From: Enterocloster bolteae
GTDB taxonomy: Bacteria > Bacillota_A > Clostridia > Lachnospirales > Lachnospiraceae
Assembly (NCBI GenBank): GCA_021769025.1
Contig: JAETTS010000179.1
Span: 1 to 5,847, forward strand
Length of the DNA: 5,847 nucleotides
Reading direction: 5' to 3'
The notes under the pieces were generated by a model that worked only from the letters and a program-made list of their open reading frames with translations, was not told the origin of the DNA and did not search any database. Within the stretch, counting starts at the first letter, position 1; each line of letters begins with the position of its first letter. Shown one piece after another: positions 4,818 to 5,847 of the stretch. Position numbers and translations under genes: made by a program.

Positions 4818-5847
4818 TCATGAAGTTTCCTGTGTGATATAGGGAACCAAAAGGGTCATGGTGGTGTAAGTGCCTAACTGGCTGTCAATGGATATGCCAT
4901 AGGAAGCCCCAAACTGATGCCGGATCCGCTGGTTCACGTTGGCAATGCCTACCTGGCGGAAGAAATCGGCATTTTTCTCGGTGGGATTCTGGGTAAGCAC
5001 TTTTTCGATGGTTTCCAGTGACATGCCGATGCCGTTATCAGTGATGGAAATATGCAGGTTTTTGTGCTGTCCATCTGACGTGCTCCACGCCTTTACCACA
5101 ATGTTTCCTGTAGAACCTTTTGGTTCGATGCCATGGAACAAGGCGTTTTCAACAATAGGCTGCAGGGAGAAGCGGTGGACCAGGCACCGGTACAATTCAT
5201 CGGATTCTATCTGGTATTCAATGGTGACGCTGCCGCCGTAGCGATACTGCTGGATCAGAAAATAATCTTTCACCAGGTTTATTTCTTCTTCCAGAGGAAT
5301 CATGGAGGAGGAGCCTTTGGACACCTGCCTTAACAGACGGGCTAGAGCGGTAGTCATCTCGGCAATGCCGGAGGAACCCTGGATCGTAGCCATCCACTTA
5401 ATGGAATTCAAGGCGTTGTATAAGAAATGAGGATTGATCTGGCTTTGGAGAATCTGATATTCCAGGTCTTTTTTTTGTTTCTCATCATCAATCCTTTTCT
5501 CCATTAGATTTACCACATCGAAGGCCAGGGTGTTGATGCCTTTGCCGATCTCTCCGAATTCATGCTCCCATTCGATGGATGGATCTCTGGAAAAGTCTCC
5601 TTGGGCAATGTCATTGATCTTTTTACGGATTCTGGCCACAGGCTGGCTGATGGTGCGGTTTAACAGCAGCACCATAAAACTTCCCAGAGACAGGATGGCG
5701 GCACAGATGGCGGCGATCAGAAGAAGGTAAACCTGCCTCTGCTTATTCAACTGCTGTCTGGAAAGGATCTGGTGAAGATACCAGCCGTCCTGACCAAGGG
5801 AATGGGTGATCAGGGTCTCCGTCCTGGCATCGTCCATCTGGATCTTC
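4818..5847 (-). CDS. YesM-type sensor histidine kinase (5' end outside the window)
   Basis: This membrane sensor kinase is missing its N-terminus: the frame runs off the window edge, and the in-frame ATG at 5837 is internal. Numbering from that Met, residues 1-35 are the end of an extracellular sensor domain (GWYLHQILSRQQL is typical of its last strand and helix). Residues about 36-59 are a transmembrane helix, about 60-112 a HAMP linker (ISQPVARI onward), and about 113-165 the HisK dimerisation helices with phospho-acceptor His137 in QINPHFLYN. The ATPase domain follows, with Asn231 in the N box (QPIVENALFHG), DNGIGM at 267-272, and VGIANVNQRI at 296-305 as the G2 region. All catalytic motifs are intact. 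It should phosphorylate the regulator encoded 48 bases downstream. The first membrane helix and most of the sensor lie outside the window, so the ligand cannot be guessed; a sugar or a sugar-binding protein is usual for the family. Confidence 0.95.
   Translation of the reverse strand, partial: KIQMDDARTETLITHSLGQDGWYLHQILSRQQLNKQRQVYLLLIAAICAAILSLGSFMVLLLNRTISQPVARIRKKINDIAQGDFSRDPSIEWEHEFGEIGKGINTLAFDVVNLMEKRIDDEKQKKDLEYQILQSQINPHFLYNALNSIKWMATIQGSSGIAEMTTALARLLRQVSKGSSSMIPLEEEINLVKDYFLIQQYRYGGSVTIEYQIESDELYRCLVHRFSLQPIVENALFHGIEPKGSTGNIVVKAWSTSDGQHKNLHISITDNGIGMSLETIEKVLTQNPTEKNADFFRQVGIANVNQRIRHQFGASYGISIDSQLGTYTTMTLLVPYITQETS

Overview
The window looks like chromosomal DNA from a Gram-positive anaerobe of the Clostridia, most likely Lachnospiraceae. 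The reasons are: strong AAGGAGG-type ribosome binding sites, moderate GC content by eye, a YesM/YesN-type sensor kinase and AraC-type response regulator pair, a small clostridial glutaredoxin-like protein, and a remnant of the Rpn/PD-(D/E)XK 'putative transposase' family with its Glu/Gly/Lys tail. This assignment rests on protein character; no rRNA or tRNA is present.

Layout: 1-149 is a leader that may hold the last 33 codons of an upstream gene, then a strong RBS. 150-1139 (+) is an aldo/keto reductase with an intact catalytic tetrad. 1140-1418 is a gap with a good intrinsic terminator near 1209-1235 and a possible promoter near 1308-1316. 1419-2156 (+) is an Rpn-family protein that appears to have lost its nuclease core. 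A perfect 10-bp hairpin (2184-2211) separates it from a convergent KdgF-like cupin gene (2229-2570, -). A 244-bp divergent region follows, then a glutaredoxin-like gene (2815-3150, +). The last 2.7 kb is a minus-strand operon: a YesM-like histidine kinase (4818 to the window edge, 5' end missing) upstream of a YesN-like response regulator (3174-4769).

Function: the kinase and regulator form one two-component system. In this group such systems usually sense an extracellular sugar or oligosaccharide signal and control a nearby ABC transporter or glycoside-degrading locus, but no transporter is in view and the promoter lies outside the window. The KdgF-like cupin, which in characterised relatives acts on unsaturated uronates from pectin or alginate, and the aldo/keto reductase would suit a carbohydrate-use neighbourhood. 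However, they sit in separate transcription units, so a shared pathway is only inference. The glutaredoxin-like gene is a separate redox function.

I found no CRISPR array, prophage, complete insertion sequence, RNA gene or convincing undescribed system. The most interesting items are the core-less Rpn derivative and the inverted/direct repeat structure in the cupin leader.
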